A stretch of DNA of 64,000 nt from Costus lasius (GCA_027563935.2 CM050448.1:70131843-70195842), one strand, 5' to 3'. Positions 10,601 through 27,000 are shown, numbered from the stretch's first letter. Program-made: numbers and translations. The notes: generated by a model not told the origin, from the letters alone.

Positions 10601-13600
10601 TGATATTGTTTTTGATATTGATATTGATCTAATCATGATGAAAATTTTGAACTCGATTATGAGCTTTAATTGTTATTAATCTTATTCTCATTCTTAATTA
10701 TAACATTGATTTTATTCTTGATAATTATCTTCATCTTCATTTTGATGTCAGTTTTGATCTCATATTTCAGTTTTAATCTTATAATCTTCATCTTTATCTT
10801 ACTCCTAATATTCATCTTAAACTCGATTTTGATCTCGATGGTAATATTGATTTTCAATCTTAATAATATTATTTATATTTATCTTGATCTTTTAATGATG
10901 AGGATGTTGATCTTGATCTCGGTTTTAATGATGTTGATCTTGATCTCGGTGGTAATATTGAGTTTTAATCTTGATATTAATATTTATATTTATCTTGGCC
11001 TTCTAATGATGAGGATGTTGATCTTGACTGTGATCCATATTTGATGTTTATCATTTTGGAATCTTAATTTAAAATTGATTTTGTTCATGATCACGATGTT
11101 GATCTTGATTTTAATCAAGATTTCAAATTTCATCTTATGATATTCATCTTTATTTTCTTTTTAATCTTAATCTTAAACTTGATTTTGATCTTGTTTGTAA
11201 TCTTGGTATCAAATCTTGATATTGTTATTAATATTGAACTTGATTATAATCTTTAATTGTTATTAATCTTATTCTCATTCTTAATTATAACATTGATTTT
11301 ATTCTTGATAATTATCTTCATCTTCATTTTGATCTCAGTTTTGTTCTCATATTTTAGTTTTAATCTTATAATCTTCATCTTTATCTTGCTCCTAATATTC
11401 ATGTGAAACTCGATTTTGATCTCTGTGGAGATATAGAGTTTCAATCTTGATATTAATATTTATATTTATCTTGGTCTTTTGATAATAAGGATGTTGGTCT
11501 TGATTATGATCCATATTTGATGTTTATCACTTTGAAATATTAATTTAATATTGATTTTTTTCATGATCATGATGTTGATCTTGATTTTAATCATGATTTC
11601 AAACTTCATCTTATGATATACAACATCTTTACCTTCTTTTTAATCTTAATCTTAAACTCGATTTTGATCTTATTTGTAATCTTGGTCTTGAATCTCGATA
11701 TTGTTGTTAATATTGATATTGATCTAATCATGATGAAAATTTTGAACTCTATTATATGCTTTAATTGTTATTAATCTTATTCTCATTCTTAATTATAATA
11801 TTGATTTTATTCTTGATAATTATCTTCATCTTCATTTTGATCTCAGTTTTGATCTCAGATTTTAGTTTTAATCTTACAATCTTCATCTTTATCTTGCTCC
11901 TAATATTCATCTTAAACTCGATTTTGATCTCTGTGGAAATATTGATTTTTAATCTTGATATTAATATTTATATTTATCTTGGTCTTCTAATGATGAGGAT
12001 GTTGATCTTGATTATAATCCATATTTGATGTTTACCAATTTGAAATCTTAATTTAATATTGATTTTGTTCATGATCATGATGTTGATCATGATTTTAAAC
12101 ATGATTTCAAACTTCATCTTATGATATTCATCTTTATATTCTTTTTAATCTTAATCTTAAACTCGATTTTGATCTTGTTTGTAATCTTGGTCTTCAATCT
12201 TGATATTGTTTTTGATATTGATATTGATCTAATCATGATGAAAATTTTGAACTCGATTATGAGCTTTAATTGTTATTAATCTTATTCTCATTCTTAATTA
12301 TAACATTGATTTTATTCTTGATAATTATCTTTATCTTCATTTTGATCTCAATTTTGATCTCATATTTTAGTTTTAATCTTATAATCTTCATCTTTATCTT
12401 ACTCCTAATATTCATCTTAAACTCGATTTTGATCTCGGTGGTAATATTGATTTTCATTCTTGATAATATTATTTATATTTAACTTGAACCTTTAATGATG
12501 AGGACGTTGATCTTGATTATGATCCATATTTGATGTTTATCATTTTGAAATCTTAATTTAATATTGATTTTGTTCATGATCATGATGTTGATCTTGATTT
12601 TAATCATAATTTTAAACTTCATCTTATGATATTCATCTTTATCTTCTTTTTAATCTTAATTTTAAACTCAATTTTGATCTTTTTGTAATCTTGGTCTTCA
12701 ATCTTGATATTGTTATTGATATTGATATTGATCTAATCATGATAAAAATTTTGAACTCGATTATGAGCTTTAAGTATTATTAATATTATTTCCATTCTTA
12801 ATTATAACATTGATTTTATTCTTGATAATTATCTTCTTCATTTTGATCTCAGTTTTGATCTCATATTTCAGTTTTAATCTTATAATCTTCATCTTTATCT
12901 TGCTCCTAATATTCATCTTAAACTCGATTTTGATCTCGGTGGTAATATTGAGTTATAATCTTGATATTAATATTTTTATTTATCTTGGCCTTCTAATGAT
13001 GAGGATGTTGATCTGGACTGTGATCCATATTTGATGTTTATCATTTTGAAATCATAATTTAATATTGATTTTGTTCATGATCATGATGTTGATCTTGATT
13101 TTAATCATGATTTCAAACTTCATCTTATGATATTCATCTTTATCTTCTTTTTAATCTTAATCTTAAACTCGATTTTGATCTTGTTTGTAATCTTGGTCTT
13201 CAATCTTGATATTGTTATTGATATTTGTATTGATGTAATCATGATGAAAATTTTGAACTCGATTATGAGCTTTAATTGTTATTAATCTTATTCTCATTCT
13301 TAATTATAACAATGAATTTATTCTTGATAATTATCTTCATCTTATTTTGATCTCAGTTTTGATCTCAGATTTCAGTTTTAATCTTATAATCTTCATCTTT
13401 ATCTTGCTCCTAATATTCATCTTAAACACAATTTTGATCTCTATTGAGATATTGAGTTTTAATCTTGATATTAATATTTATATTTATCTTGGTCTTTTAA
13501 TAATGAGGATGTTGATCTTGATTATGATCCATATTTGATGTTTACCATTTTGAATCATAATTTAATATTGATTTTGTTCATGATCATGATGTTGATCTTG

Positions 13601-14445
13601 ATTTTAATCATGATTTCAAACTTCATCTTATGATATTCATCTTTATCTTCTTTTTAATCTTATATCTTAAACTCGATTTTGATCTTGTTTGTAATCTTGG
13701 TCTTCAATCTTGATATTGTTTTTGATATTGATATTGATCTAATCATGATGAAAATTTTGAACTCGATTATGAGCTTTAATTGTTATTAGTCTTATTCTCA
13801 TTCTTAATTATAACATTGATTTTATTCTTGATAATTATCTTCATCTTCATTTTGATGTTAGTTTTGATCTCATATTTCAGTTTTAATCTTATAATCTTCA
13901 TCTTTATCTTACTCCTAATATTCATCTTAAACTCGATTTTGATCACGGTGGTAATATTGATTTTCAATCATGATAATATTATTTATATTTATCTTGATCT
14001 TTTAATGATGAGGACGTTGATCTTGATTATGATCCTTATTTGATGTTTATCATTTTCCATTCTTAATTTAATATTTATTTTGTTCTTGATCATGATGTTG
14101 ATCTTGATCTCGGTGGTAATATTGAGTTTTAATCTTGATATTAATATTTATATTTATCTTGGCCTTCTAATGATGAGGATGTTGATCTTGACTGTGATCC
14201 ATATTTGATGTTTATCATTTTGAAATCTTAATTTAATATTGATTTTGTTCATGATCATGATGTTGATCTTGATTTTAATCATGATTTCAAACTTCATCTT
14301 ATGATATTCATCTTTATCTTCTTTTTAATCTTAATCTTAAACTCGATTTTGATCTTGTTTGTAATCTTGGTCTTCAATCTTGATATTGTTTTTGATATTG
14401 ATATTGATCTAATCATGATGAAAATTTTGAACTTGATTATGAGCT

Positions 14446-16737
14446 TTAATTGTTATTAATCTTATTCTCATTCTTAATTATAACATTGATTTTATTCTTG
14501 ATAATTATCTTCATCTTCATTTTGATGTCAGTTTTGATCTCATATTTCAGTTTTAATCTTATAATCTTCATCTTTATCTTACTCTTAATATTCATCTTAA
14601 ACTCGATTTTGATCTCGGTGGTAATATTAATTTTCAATCTTGATAATATTATTTATTTTTATCTTGATCTTTTAATGATGAGGATGTAGATCTTGATCTC
14701 GGTTTTAATGATGTTGATCTTGATCTCGGTGGTAATATTGAGTTTTAATCTTGATATTAATATTTATATTTATCTTGGCCTTCTACTGATGAGGATGTTG
14801 ATCTTGACTGTGATCCATATTTGATGTTTATCATTTTGAAATCTTAATTTAATATTGATTTTGTTCATGATCATGATGTTGATCTTGATTTTAATCATGA
14901 TTTCAAACTTCATCTTATGATATTCATCTTTATCTTCTTTTTAATCTTAATCTTAAACTCGATTTTGATCTTGTTTGTAATCTTGGTCTTCTTCATTTTG
15001 ATCTCAGTTTTGATCTCATATTTCAGTTTTAATCTTATAATCTTCATCTTTATCTTGCTCCTAATATTCATCTTAAACTCGATTTTGATCTCGGTGGTAA
15101 TATTGATTTTCAATCTTGATAATATTATTTATATTTATCTTGATCTTTTAATGATGAGGACGTTGATCTTGATTATGATCCATATTTGATGTTTATCATT
15201 TTCCAATCTTAATTTAATATTTATTTTGTTCATGATCATGATGTTGATCTTGATCTCGGTGGTAATATTGAGTTTTAATCTTGATATTAATATTTATATT
15301 TATCTTGGCCTTCTAATGATGAGGATGTTGATCTTGACTGTGATCCATATTTGATGTTTATCATTTTGAAATCTTAATTTAATATTGATTTTGTTCATGA
15401 TCATGATGTTGATCTTGATTTTAATCATGATTTCAAACTTCATCTTATGATATTCATCTTTATCTTCTTTTTAATCTTAATCTTAAACTCGATTTTGATC
15501 TTGTTTGTAATCTTGGTCTTCAATCTTGATATTGTTTTTGATATTGATATTGATCTAATCATGATGAAAATTTTGAACTCGATTATGAGCTTTAATTGTT
15601 ATTAATCTTATTCTCATTCTTAATTATAACATTGATTTTATTCTTGATAATTATCTTCATCTTCATTTTGATGTCAGTTTTGATCTCATATTTCAGTTTT
15701 AATCTTATAATCTTCATCTTTATCTTACTCTTAATATTCATCTTAAACTCGATTTTGATCTCGGTGGTAATATTAATTTTCAATCTTGATAAAATTATTT
15801 ATATTTATCTTGATCTTTTAATGATGAGGATGTTGATCTTGATCTCGGTTTTAATGATGTTGATCTTGATCTCGGTGGTAATATTGAGTTTTAATCTTGA
15901 TATTAATATTTATATTTATCTTGGCCTTCTACTGATGAGGATGTTGATCTTGACTGTGATCCATATTTGATGTTTATCATTTTGAAATCTTAATTTAATA
16001 TTGATTTTGTTCATGATCATGATGTTGATCTTGATTTTAATCATGATTTCAAACTTCATCTTATGATATTCATCTTTATCTTCTTTTTAATCTTAATCTT
16101 AAACTCGATTTTGATCTTGTTTGTAATCTTGGTCTTCTTCATTTTGATCTCAGTTTTGATCTCATATTTCAGTTTTAATCTTATAATCTTCATCTTTATC
16201 TTGCTCCTAATATTCATCTTAAACTCAATTTTGATCTCTATGGAGATATTAAGTTTTAATCTTGATATTAATATTTATATTTATCTTGGTCTGTTTATAA
16301 TGAGGATGTTGATCTTGATTATGATCCATATTTGATGTTTATCATTTTGAAATCTTAATTTAATATTGATTTTGTTCATGATCATGATGTTGATCTTGAT
16401 TTTAATCAAGATTTCAAACTTCATCTTATGATATTCATCTTTATCTTCTTTTTAATCTTAATCTTAAACTCGATTTTGATCTTGTTTGTAATCTTGGTCT
16501 TCTTCATTTTGATCTCAGTTTTGATCTCATATTTTAGTTTTAATCTTATAATCTTTATCTTTATCTTGCTCCTAATATTCATCTTAAACTCGATTTTGAT
16601 CTCGGTGGTAATATTGATTTTCAATCTTGATAATATTATTTATATTTATGTTGGTCTTTTAATGATGAGGATGTTGATCTTGATTATGATCAATATTTGA
16701 TGTTTATCATTTTGGAATCTTAATTTAAAATTGATTT
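14446..16737. repeat. Satellite subdomain with 1146-bp higher-order unit
   Basis: Landmarks at 14446, 14910 and 14917 recur at 15592 and 16063 with a common offset of 1146 bp for the pairs 14446/15592 and 14917/16063. Each unit has one full monomer, an extra partial copy of the TCGGTGGTAATATTGAG segment and a truncated monomer lacking its front part. The second unit's end is approximate, because the pattern changes near 16.4 kb. Confidence 0.65.
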
Positions 16738-18232
16738 TGTTCATGATCACGATGTTGATCTTGATTTTAAACATGATTTCAAATTTCATCTTATGATATT
16801 CATCTTTATCTTCTTTTTAATCTTAATCTTAAACTTGATTTTGATCTTGTTTTTATCTTGGTTTCAAATCTTGATATTGTTATTAATATTGAACTCGATT
16901 ATAAACTTTAATTGTTATTAATCTTATTCTCATTCTTAATTATAACATTGATTTTATTCTTGATAATTATCTTCATCTTCAATTTGATCTCAGTTTTGTT
17001 CTCAGATTTTAGTTTTAATCTTATAATCTTCATCTTTATCTTACTCCTAATATTCAAGTGAAACTCGATTTTGATCTCTGTGGAGATATAGAGTTTCAAT
17101 CTTGATATTAATATTTATATTTATCTTGGTCTTTTGATAAAGAGGATGTTGGTCTTGATTATGATCCATATTTGATGTTTATCACTTTGAAATCTTAATT
17201 TAATATTGATTTTGTTCATGATCATGATGTTGATCTTGAATTTAATCATGATTTCAAACTTCATCTTAGGATATACATCTTTACATTCTTTTTAATCTTA
17301 ATCTTAAACTCGATTTTGATCTTGTTTGTAATCTTGGTGTTGAATCTCGATATTGTTGTTAATATTGATATTGATCTAATCATGATGAAAATTTTGAACT
17401 CTATTATAAGCTTTAATTGTTATTAATCTTATTCTCATTCTTAATTATAATATTGATTTTATTCTTGATAATTATCTTCATCTTCATTTTGATCTCAGTT
17501 TTGATCTCACATTTTAGTTTTAATCTTATAATCGTCTTCTTTATCTTGCTCCTAATATTCATCTTAAACTCGATTTTGATCTCTATGGAAATATTGATTT
17601 TTAATCTTGACATTAATATTTATGTTTATCTTGGTCTTCTAATGATGAGGATGTTGATCTTGATTATAATCCATATTTGATATTTATCATTTTGAAATAT
17701 TAATTTAATATTGATTTTGTTCCTGATCATGATGTTGATCATGATTTTAAACAAGATTTCAAACTTCATCTTATGATATTCATCTTTATCTTCTTTTTAG
17801 TCTTAATCTTAAACTCGATTTTGATCTTGTTTGTAATCTTGGTCTTCAATCTTGATATTGTTTTTGATATTGATATTGATCTAATCATGATGAAAATTTT
17901 GAACTCGATTATGAACTTTAATTGTTATTAATCTTATTCTCATTATTAATTATAACATTGATTTTATTCAAGATAATTATCTTCAACTTCATTTTGATCT
18001 CAGATTTCAGTTTTAATCTTATAATCTTCATCTTTATCTTGCTCCTAATATTCATCTTAAACTCAATTTTGATCTCTATGGAGATATTGAGTTTTAATCT
18101 TGATATTAATATTTATATTTATCTTTGTCTTTTAATAATGAGGATGTTGATCTTGATTATGATCCATATTTGATGTTTACCATTTTGAAATATTAATTTA
18201 ATATTCATTTTGTTCATGATCATGATGTTGAT
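16421..18232. repeat. Satellite block duplicated at 30863-33686
   Basis: Diagnostic variants at 16428, 16908 and 17417 recur at 30870, 31351 and 31860 with the same offset of 14442-14443 bp. The variant with ATTCAAGATAATTATC at 17922 recurs at 33375 (offset 15453 = 14443 + 1010), the extra 1010 bp being the tandem duplication at 31351-33370. Confidence 0.8.
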
Positions 18233-20601
18233 CTTGATTTTAATCATGATTTCAAACTTCATCTTATGATATTCATCTTTATCTTCTTTTTAATCTTAAT
18301 CTTAAACTCGATTTTGATCTTGTTTGTAATCTTGGTCTTCAATCTTGATATTGTTTTTGATATTGATATTGATCTAATCATGATGAAAATTTTGAACTCG
18401 ATTATGAGCTTTAATTGTTATTAATCTTATTCTCATTCTTAATTATAACATTCATTTTATTCTTGATAATTATCTTTATCTTCATTTTGATCTCAGTTTT
18501 GATCTCATATTTCAGTTTTAATCTTATAATCTTCATCTTTATCTTACTCCTAATATTCATCTTAAACTCGATTTTGATCTCGGTGGTAATATTGATTTTC
18601 ATTCTTGATAATATTATTTATATTTATCTTGATCTTTTAATGATGAGGACGTTGATCTTGATTATGATCCAAATTTGATGTTTATCATTTTGTAATCTTA
18701 ATTTTATATTGATTTTGTTCATGATCATGATGTTGATCTTGATCTCGGTGGAAATATTGATTTTTAATCTTGATATTAATATTTATATTTATCTTGGTCT
18801 TCTAAAGATGAGGATGTTGATCTTTATTATGATCTATATTTCATGTTTATCATTTTGGAATCTTAATTTAAAATTGATTTTGTTCATGATCATGATGTTG
18901 ATCTTGATTTTAATCCTGATTTCGAACTTTTATCTTTTGATATTCATTTTTATCTTCTTTTTAATCTTAATCTTAAACTCGATTTTGATCTTGTTTGTAA
19001 TCTTTGTCTTGAATCTCGATATTGTTGTTAATATTGATATTGATCTAATCATGATGAAAATTTTGAACTCGATTATGAACTTTAATTGTTATTAATCTTA
19101 TTCTCATTCTTAATTATAACATTGATTTTATTCTTGATAATTATATTCATCTTCATTTTGATCTTAGTTTTGATCTCAGATTTTAGTTTTAATCTTATAA
19201 TCTTCATCATTATCTTGCTCCTAATATTCATCTTAAACTCGATTTTGATCTCTGTGGAAATATTGATTTTTAATCTTGATATTAATATTTATATTTATCT
19301 TGGTCTTCTAATGATGAGGAAGTTGATCTTGATTATGATCCATATTTGATGTTTATCATTTTGGAATCTTAATTTAAAATTGATTTTGTTCACGATCATG
19401 ATGTTGATCTTGATTTTAATCATGATTTCAAACTTCAACTTATGTTATTCATCTTTATCTTCTTTTTAATCTTAATCTTAAACTCGATTTTGATCTTGTT
19501 TGTAATCTTGGCCTTCAATCTTGATATTGTTATTGATATTGATATTGATCTAATCATGATGAAAATTTTGAACTCGATTATGAACTTTAATTGTTATTTA
19601 ATCTTATTCTCATTCTTAATTATAACATTGATTTTATTCTTGATAATTATCTTCATCTTCATTTTGATCTCAGTTTTGATCTCAGATTTTAGTTTTAATC
19701 TTGTAATCTTCATCTTTATCTTGCTCCTAATATTCATCTTAAACTCGATTTTTGATCTCTGTGGAAATATTTATTTTTAATCTTGATATTAATTTTTATA
19801 TTTATCTTGGTCTTCTAATGATGAGGATGTTGGTCTTGATTATGATCCATATTTGATGTTTATCATTTTGGAATCATAATTTAAAATTGATTTTGTTCAT
19901 GATCTTGATGTTGATCTTGATTTTAATCATGATTTCAAACTTCATCTTATGATATTCATCTTTATCTTCTTTTTAATCTTAATCTTAAACTCGATTTTGA
20001 TCTTGTTTGTAATCTTAGTCTTCAATCTTGATATTGTTATTGATATTGATATTGATCTAATCATAATGAAAATTTTGAACTCGATTATGAACTTTAATTG
20101 TTATTAATCTTATTCTCATTCTTAATTATAAGATTGATTTTATTCTTGATAATTATCTTCATCTTCATTTTGATCGCAGTTTTGATCTCAGTTTCAGTTT
20201 TAATCTTATAATTTTCATCTTTATCTTGCTCCTAATATTCATCTTAAACTCGATTTTGATCTTTGTGGAAATATTAATTTTTAATCTTGATATTAATATT
20301 TATATTTATCTTGGTCTTCTAATGATGAGGATGTTGATCTTGATTATGATCCATATTTGATGTTTATCATTTTGGAATCTTAATTTAAAATTGATTTTGT
20401 TCATGATCATGATGTTGATCTTGATTTTAATCATGATTTCAAACTTCATCTTATGATATTCATCTTTATCTTCTTTTTAATCTTAATCTTAAACTCGATT
20501 TTGATCTTGTTTGTAATCTTGGTCTTCAATCTTGATATTGTTATTAATATTGATATTGATCTAATCATGATGAAAATTTTGAACTCGATTATGAACATTA
20601 A

Positions 20602-23600
20602 TTGTTATTAATCTTATTCTCATTCTTAATTATAACATTGATTTTATTCTTGATAATTATCTTCATTTTGATCTCAGTTTTGATCTCATATTTCAGTTTT
20701 AATCTTATAATCTTCATCTTTATCTTGCTCCTAATATTCATCTTAAACTCGATTTTGATCTCTATGGAAATATTCATTTTTAATCTTGATATTAATATTT
20801 ATATTTATCTTGGTCTTCTAATGATGAGGAAGTTGATCTTGATTATGATCCATATTTGATGTTTATCATTTTGAAATCATAATTTTATATTGATTGTGTT
20901 CATGATCATGATGTAGATCTTGATTTTAATCATAATTTCAAACTTTATCTTATGATATTCATCTTTATTTTCTTTTTAATCTTATTCTTAAACTCGATTT
21001 TGATCTTGTTTATAATCTTGGTCTTCAATCTTCATATTGTTATTAATATTGATATTGATCTAATCATGATGAAAATTTTGAACTCGATTATGAGCTTCAA
21101 TTGTTATTAATCTTATTTTCATTCTTAATTATAACATTGATCTTATTCTTGATAATTATCTTCATATTCATTTTGATCTCAGTTTTGATTTCAGATTTTA
21201 GTTTTAATCTTTTAATTTTCATCTTAAACTCGATTTTGCTCTCTGCGGAAATATTGATTTTTTAACTTGATATTAATATTTATATTTATCTTGGTTTTTT
21301 AATGATGATACTGTTGATCTTAATTATGATCCATATTTGATGTTTATCATTTTGAAATCTTAATTTAATATTGATTTTGTTCATGATCATGATGTTGATC
21401 TTGATTTTAATCATAATTTCAAACATCAACATATGATATTCATCTTTTTCTTCTTTTTAATTTTAATCTTAAACTCGATTTTGATCTTGTTTGAAATCTT
21501 GGTCTTGAATCTCGATATTGTTGTTAATATTGATATTGATCTAATCATGATGAAAATTTTGAACTCGATTATGAGCTTTAATTGTTATTAATCTTATTCT
21601 CATTCTTAATTATAACACTGATCTTATTCTTGATAATTATCTTCATCTTTATTTTGATCTCAGTTTTGATCTCATATTTCAGTTTTAATCTTATAATCTT
21701 CATCTTTATCTTGCTCCTAATATCCATCTTAAACTCGATTTTGATCTCTGTGGAAATATTAATTTTTAATCTTGATATTAATATTTATATTTATCTTGGT
21801 CTTCTAATGATGAGGAAGTTGATCTTGATTATGATCCATATTTGATGTTTATCATTTTTAAATCATAATTTAATATTGATTGTGTTCATGATCATGATGT
21901 AGATCTTGATTTTAATCATGATTTCAAACTTTATCTTATGATATTCATCTTTATTTTCTTTTTAATCTTATTCTTAAACTCGATTTTGATCTTGTTTATA
22001 ATCTTGGTCTTCAATCTTCATATTGTTATTAATATTGATATTGATCTAATCATGATGAAAATTTTGAACTCGATTATGAGCTTCAATTGTTATTAATCTT
22101 ATTTTCATTCTTAATTATAACATTGATCTTATTCTTGATAATTATCTTCATATTCATTTCGATCTCAGTTTTGATTTCAGATTTTAATTTTAATCTTATA
22201 ATTTTCATCTTAAACTCGATTTTGCTCTCTGCGGAAATATTGATTTTTTAACTTGATATTAATATTTATATTTATCTTGATTTTTTAATGATGATACTGT
22301 TGATCTTAATTATGATCCATATTTGATGTTTATCATTTTGAAATCTTAATTTAATATTGATTTTGTTCATGATCATGATGTTGATCTTGATTTTAATCAT
22401 AATTTCAAACATCAACATATGATATTCATCTTTTTCTTCTTTTTAATCTTAATCTTAAACTCGATTTTGATCTTGTTTGTAATCTTGGTCTTGAATCTCG
22501 ATATTGTTGTTAATATTGATATTGATCTAATCATGATGAAAATTTTGAACTCGATTATGAGCTTTAATTGTTATTAATCTTATTCTCATTCTTAATTATA
22601 ACACTGATCTTATTCTTGATAATTATCTTCATCTTCATTTTGATCTCAGTTTTGATCTCATATTTTAGTTTTAATGTTATAATCTTCATCTTTATCTTGC
22701 TCCTAATATTCATCTTAAACTCGATTTTGATCTCTGTGGAAATATTGATTTTTAATCTTGATATTAATATTTATATTTATCTTGGTCTTCTAATGATGAG
22801 GAGGTTGATCTTGATTATGATCCATATTTGATGTTTATCATTTTGAAATCATAATTTAATATTGATTGTGTTCATGATCATGATGTAGATCTTGATTTTA
22901 ATCAAGATTTCAAACTTTATCTTATGATATTCATCTTTATTTTCTTTTTAATCTTATTCTTAAACTCGATTTTGATCTTGTTTATAATCTTGGTCTTCAA
23001 TCTTCATATTGTTATTAATATTGATATCGATCTAATCATGATGAAAATTTTGAACTCGATTATGAGCTTCAATTGTTATTAATCTTATTTTCATTCTTAA
23101 TTATAACATTGATCTTATTCTTGATAATTATCTTCATATTCATTTTGATCTCAGTTTTGATTTCAGATTTCAGTTTTAATCTTATAATTTTCATCTTAAA
23201 TTCGATTTTGCTCTCTGCGGAAATATTGATTTTTTAACTTGATATTAATATTTATATTTATCTTGATTTTTTAATGATGATACTGTTGATCTTAATTATG
23301 ATCCATATTTGATGTTTATCATTTTGAAATCTTAATTTAATATTGATTTTGTTCATGATCATGATGTTGATCTTGATTTTAATCATAATTTCAAACATCA
23401 ACATATGATATTCATCTTTTTCTTCTTTTTAATCTTAATCTTAAACTCGATTTTGATCTTGTTTGTAATCTTGGTCTTGAATCTCGATATTGTTGTTAAT
23501 ATTGATATTGATCTAATCATGATGAAAATTTTGAACTCGATTATGAGCTTTAATTGTTATTAATCTTATTCTCATTCTTAATTATAACACTGATCTTATT

Positions 23601-24060
23601 CTTGATAATTATCTTCATCTTCATTTTGATCTTAGTTTTCATCTCAGATTTCAGTTTTAATCTTATAATCTTCATCTATATCTTGCTCCCAATATTCATC
23701 TTAAACTCGATTTTGATCTCTGTGGAAATATTGATTTTTAATCTTGATATTAATATTTATATTTATCTTGGTCTTTTAATAATGAGGATGTTGATCTTGA
23801 TTATGATCCATATTTGATGTTTATCACTTTGAAATCTTAATTTAATATTGATTTTGTTCATGATCATGATGTTGATCTTGATTTTAATCATGACTTCAAA
23901 CTTCATCTTAGGATATACATCTTTACATTCTTTTTAATCTTAATTTTAAACTCGATTTTGATCTTGTTTGTAATCTTGGTCTTGAATCTCGATATTGTTG
24001 TTAATATATTGATATTGATCTAATCATGATGAAAATTTTGAACTCGATTATGAACTTTAA
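20602..24060. repeat. 986-bp dimeric higher-order repeat (A-B monomers)
   Basis: A-type monomers start at 20602, 21582, 22568 and 23554 (spacing 980, 986, 986). B-type monomers lie between them near 21098, 22084 and 23070. B is recognised by a deletion of about 24 bp (ATAATTTTCATCTTAAACTC), TGCTCTCTGCGG and GATGATACTGTTGATC. The 980 spacing comes from a 6-bp deletion in the A copy at 20602, which recurs at 26094. The same A-B order reappears at 26094-27336, 36966-38938 and 58646-60618. Confidence 0.85.
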
Positions 24061-27000
24061 TTGTTATTAATCTTATTCTCATTCTTAATTATAGCATTGA
24101 TTTTATTCTTGATAATTATCTTCATCTTCATTTTGATCTTAGTTTTGATCTCAGATTTTAGTTTTAATCTTATAATCTTCATCATTATCTTGCTCCTAAT
24201 ATTCATCTTAAACTCGATTTTGATCTCTGTGGAAATATTGATTTTTAATCTTGATATTAATATTTCTATTTATCTTGGTCTTCTAATGATGAGGAAGTTG
24301 ATCTTGATTATGATCCATATTTTATGTATATCATTTTGGAATCTTAATTTAAAATTGATTTTGTTCATGATCATGATGTTGATCTTGATTTTAATCTTGA
24401 TTTCAAACTTCATCTTATGTTATTCATCTTTATCTTCTTTTTAATCTTAATCTTAAAATCGATTTTGATCTTGTTTGTAATCTTGGCCTTCAATCTTGAT
24501 ATTGTTATTGATATTGATATTGATCTAATCATGATGAAAATTTTGAACTCGATTATGAACTTTAATTGTTATTTAATCTTATTCTCATTCTTAATTATAA
24601 CATTGATTTTATTCTTGATAATTATCTTCATCTTCATTTTGATCTCAGTTTTGATCTCAGATTTTAGTTTTAATCTTGTAATCTTCATCTTTATCTTGCT
24701 CCTAATATTCATCTTAAACTCGATTTTTGATCTCTGTGGAAATATTAATTTTTAATCTTGATATTAATATTTATATTTATCTTGGTCTTCTAATGATGAG
24801 GATGTTGGTCTTGATTATGATCCATATTTGATGTTTATCATTGTGCAATCTTAATTTAATATTGATTTTGTTCATGATCATGATGTTGATCTTGATTTTA
24901 ATCATGATTTCAAACTTCATCTTATGATATTCATCTTTATCTTCTTTTTAATCTTAATCTTAAACTGGATTTTGATCTTGTTTGTAATCTTGGTCTTCAA
25001 TCTTGATATTGTTATTGATATTGTTATTGATATTGATATTGATCTAATCATGATGAAAATTTTGAACTCGATTATGACCTTTAATTGTTATTAATCTTAT
25101 TCTTATTCTTAATTATAACTTTGATTTTATTCTTGATAATTATGTTCATCTTCATTTTGATCTCAGTTTTGATCTCAGATTTCTATTTTAATGTTATAAT
25201 CTCCATCTTTATCTTGCTCCTAATATTCACCTTAAAATCGATTTTGATCTCTGTGGAAATATTGATTTTTAATCCTGATATTAATATTTATATTTATCTT
25301 GGTCTTTTAATGATGAGGATGTTGATTTTGATTATGATCCATATTTGATGTTTATCATTTTGAAATCTTAATTTAATATTGCTTTTGTTCATGATCATGA
25401 TGTTGATCTTGATTTTAATCATGATTTCAAACTTTATCATACGATATTCATCTTTATCTTCTTTTTAATCTTATTCTTAAACTCGATTTTGATCTTGTTT
25501 ATAATCTTGGCCTTCAATCTTGATATTCTTACTGATATTGATATTGATCTAATCATGATGAAAATTTTGAACTCGATTATGAGCTTTAATTGTTATTAGT
25601 CTTATTCTCATTCTTAATTATAAGATTGATTTTATTCTTGATAATTATCTTCATCTTCATTTTGATCTCAGTTTTGATCTCAGTTTCAGTTTTAATCTTA
25701 TAATCTTCATCTTTATCTTGCTCCTAATATTCATCTTAAACTCGATTTTGATCTCTGTGGAAATATTGATATTTAATCTTGATATTAATATTTATATTTA
25801 TCTTGGTCTTCTAATGATGAGGATGTTGATCTTGATTATGATCCATATTTGATGTTTATCATTTTGGAATCTTAATTTAAAATATTTTTTGTTCATGATC
25901 ATGATGTTGATCTTGATTTTAATCATGATTTCAAACTTCATCTTACGACATTCATCTTTATCTTCTTTTTAATCTTAATCTTAAACTCGATTTTGATCTT
26001 GTTTGTAATCTTGGTCTTCAATCTTGATATTGTTATTAATATTGATATTGATCTAATCATGATGAAAATTTTGAACTCGATTATGAACATTAATTGTTAT
26101 TAATCTTATTCTCATTCTTAATTATAACATTGATTTTATTCTTAATAATTATCTTCATTTTGATCTCAGTTTTGATCTCATATTTCAGTTTTAATCTTAT
26201 AATCTTCATCTTTATCTTGCTCCTAATATTCATCTTAAACTCGATTTTGATCTCTATGGAAATATTGATTTTTAATCTTGATATTAATATTTATATTTAT
26301 CTTGGTCTTCTAATGATGAGGAAGTTGATCTTGATTATGATCCATATTTGATGTTTATCATTTTGAAATCATAATTTAATATTGATTGTGTTCATGATCA
26401 TGATGTAGATCTTGATTTTAATCATGATTTCAAACTTTATCTTATGATATTCATCTTTATTTTCTTTTTAATCTTATTCTTAAACTCGATTTTGATCTTG
26501 TTTATAATCTTGGTCTTCAATCTTGATATTGTTATTAATATTGATATTGATCTAATCATGATGAAAATTTTGAAATCGATTATGAGCTTCAATTGTTATT
26601 AATCTTATTTTCATTCTTAATTATAACATTGATCTTATTCTTGATAATTATCTTCATATTCATTTTGATCTCAGTTTTGATTTTAGATTTTAGTTTTAAT
26701 CTTTTAATTTTCATCTTAAACTCGATTTTGCTCTCTGCGGAAATATTGATTTTTTAACTTGATATTAATATTTATATTTATCTTGGTTTTTTAATGATGA
26801 TACTGTTGATCTTAATTATGATCCATATTTGATGTTTATCATTTTGAAATCTTAATTTAATATTGATTTTGTTCATGATCATGATGTTGATCTTGATTTT
26901 AATCATAATTTCAAACATGAACATATGATATTCATCTTTTTCTTCTTTTTAATCTTAGTCTTAAACTCGATTTTGATCTTGTTTGTAATCTTGGTCTTGA

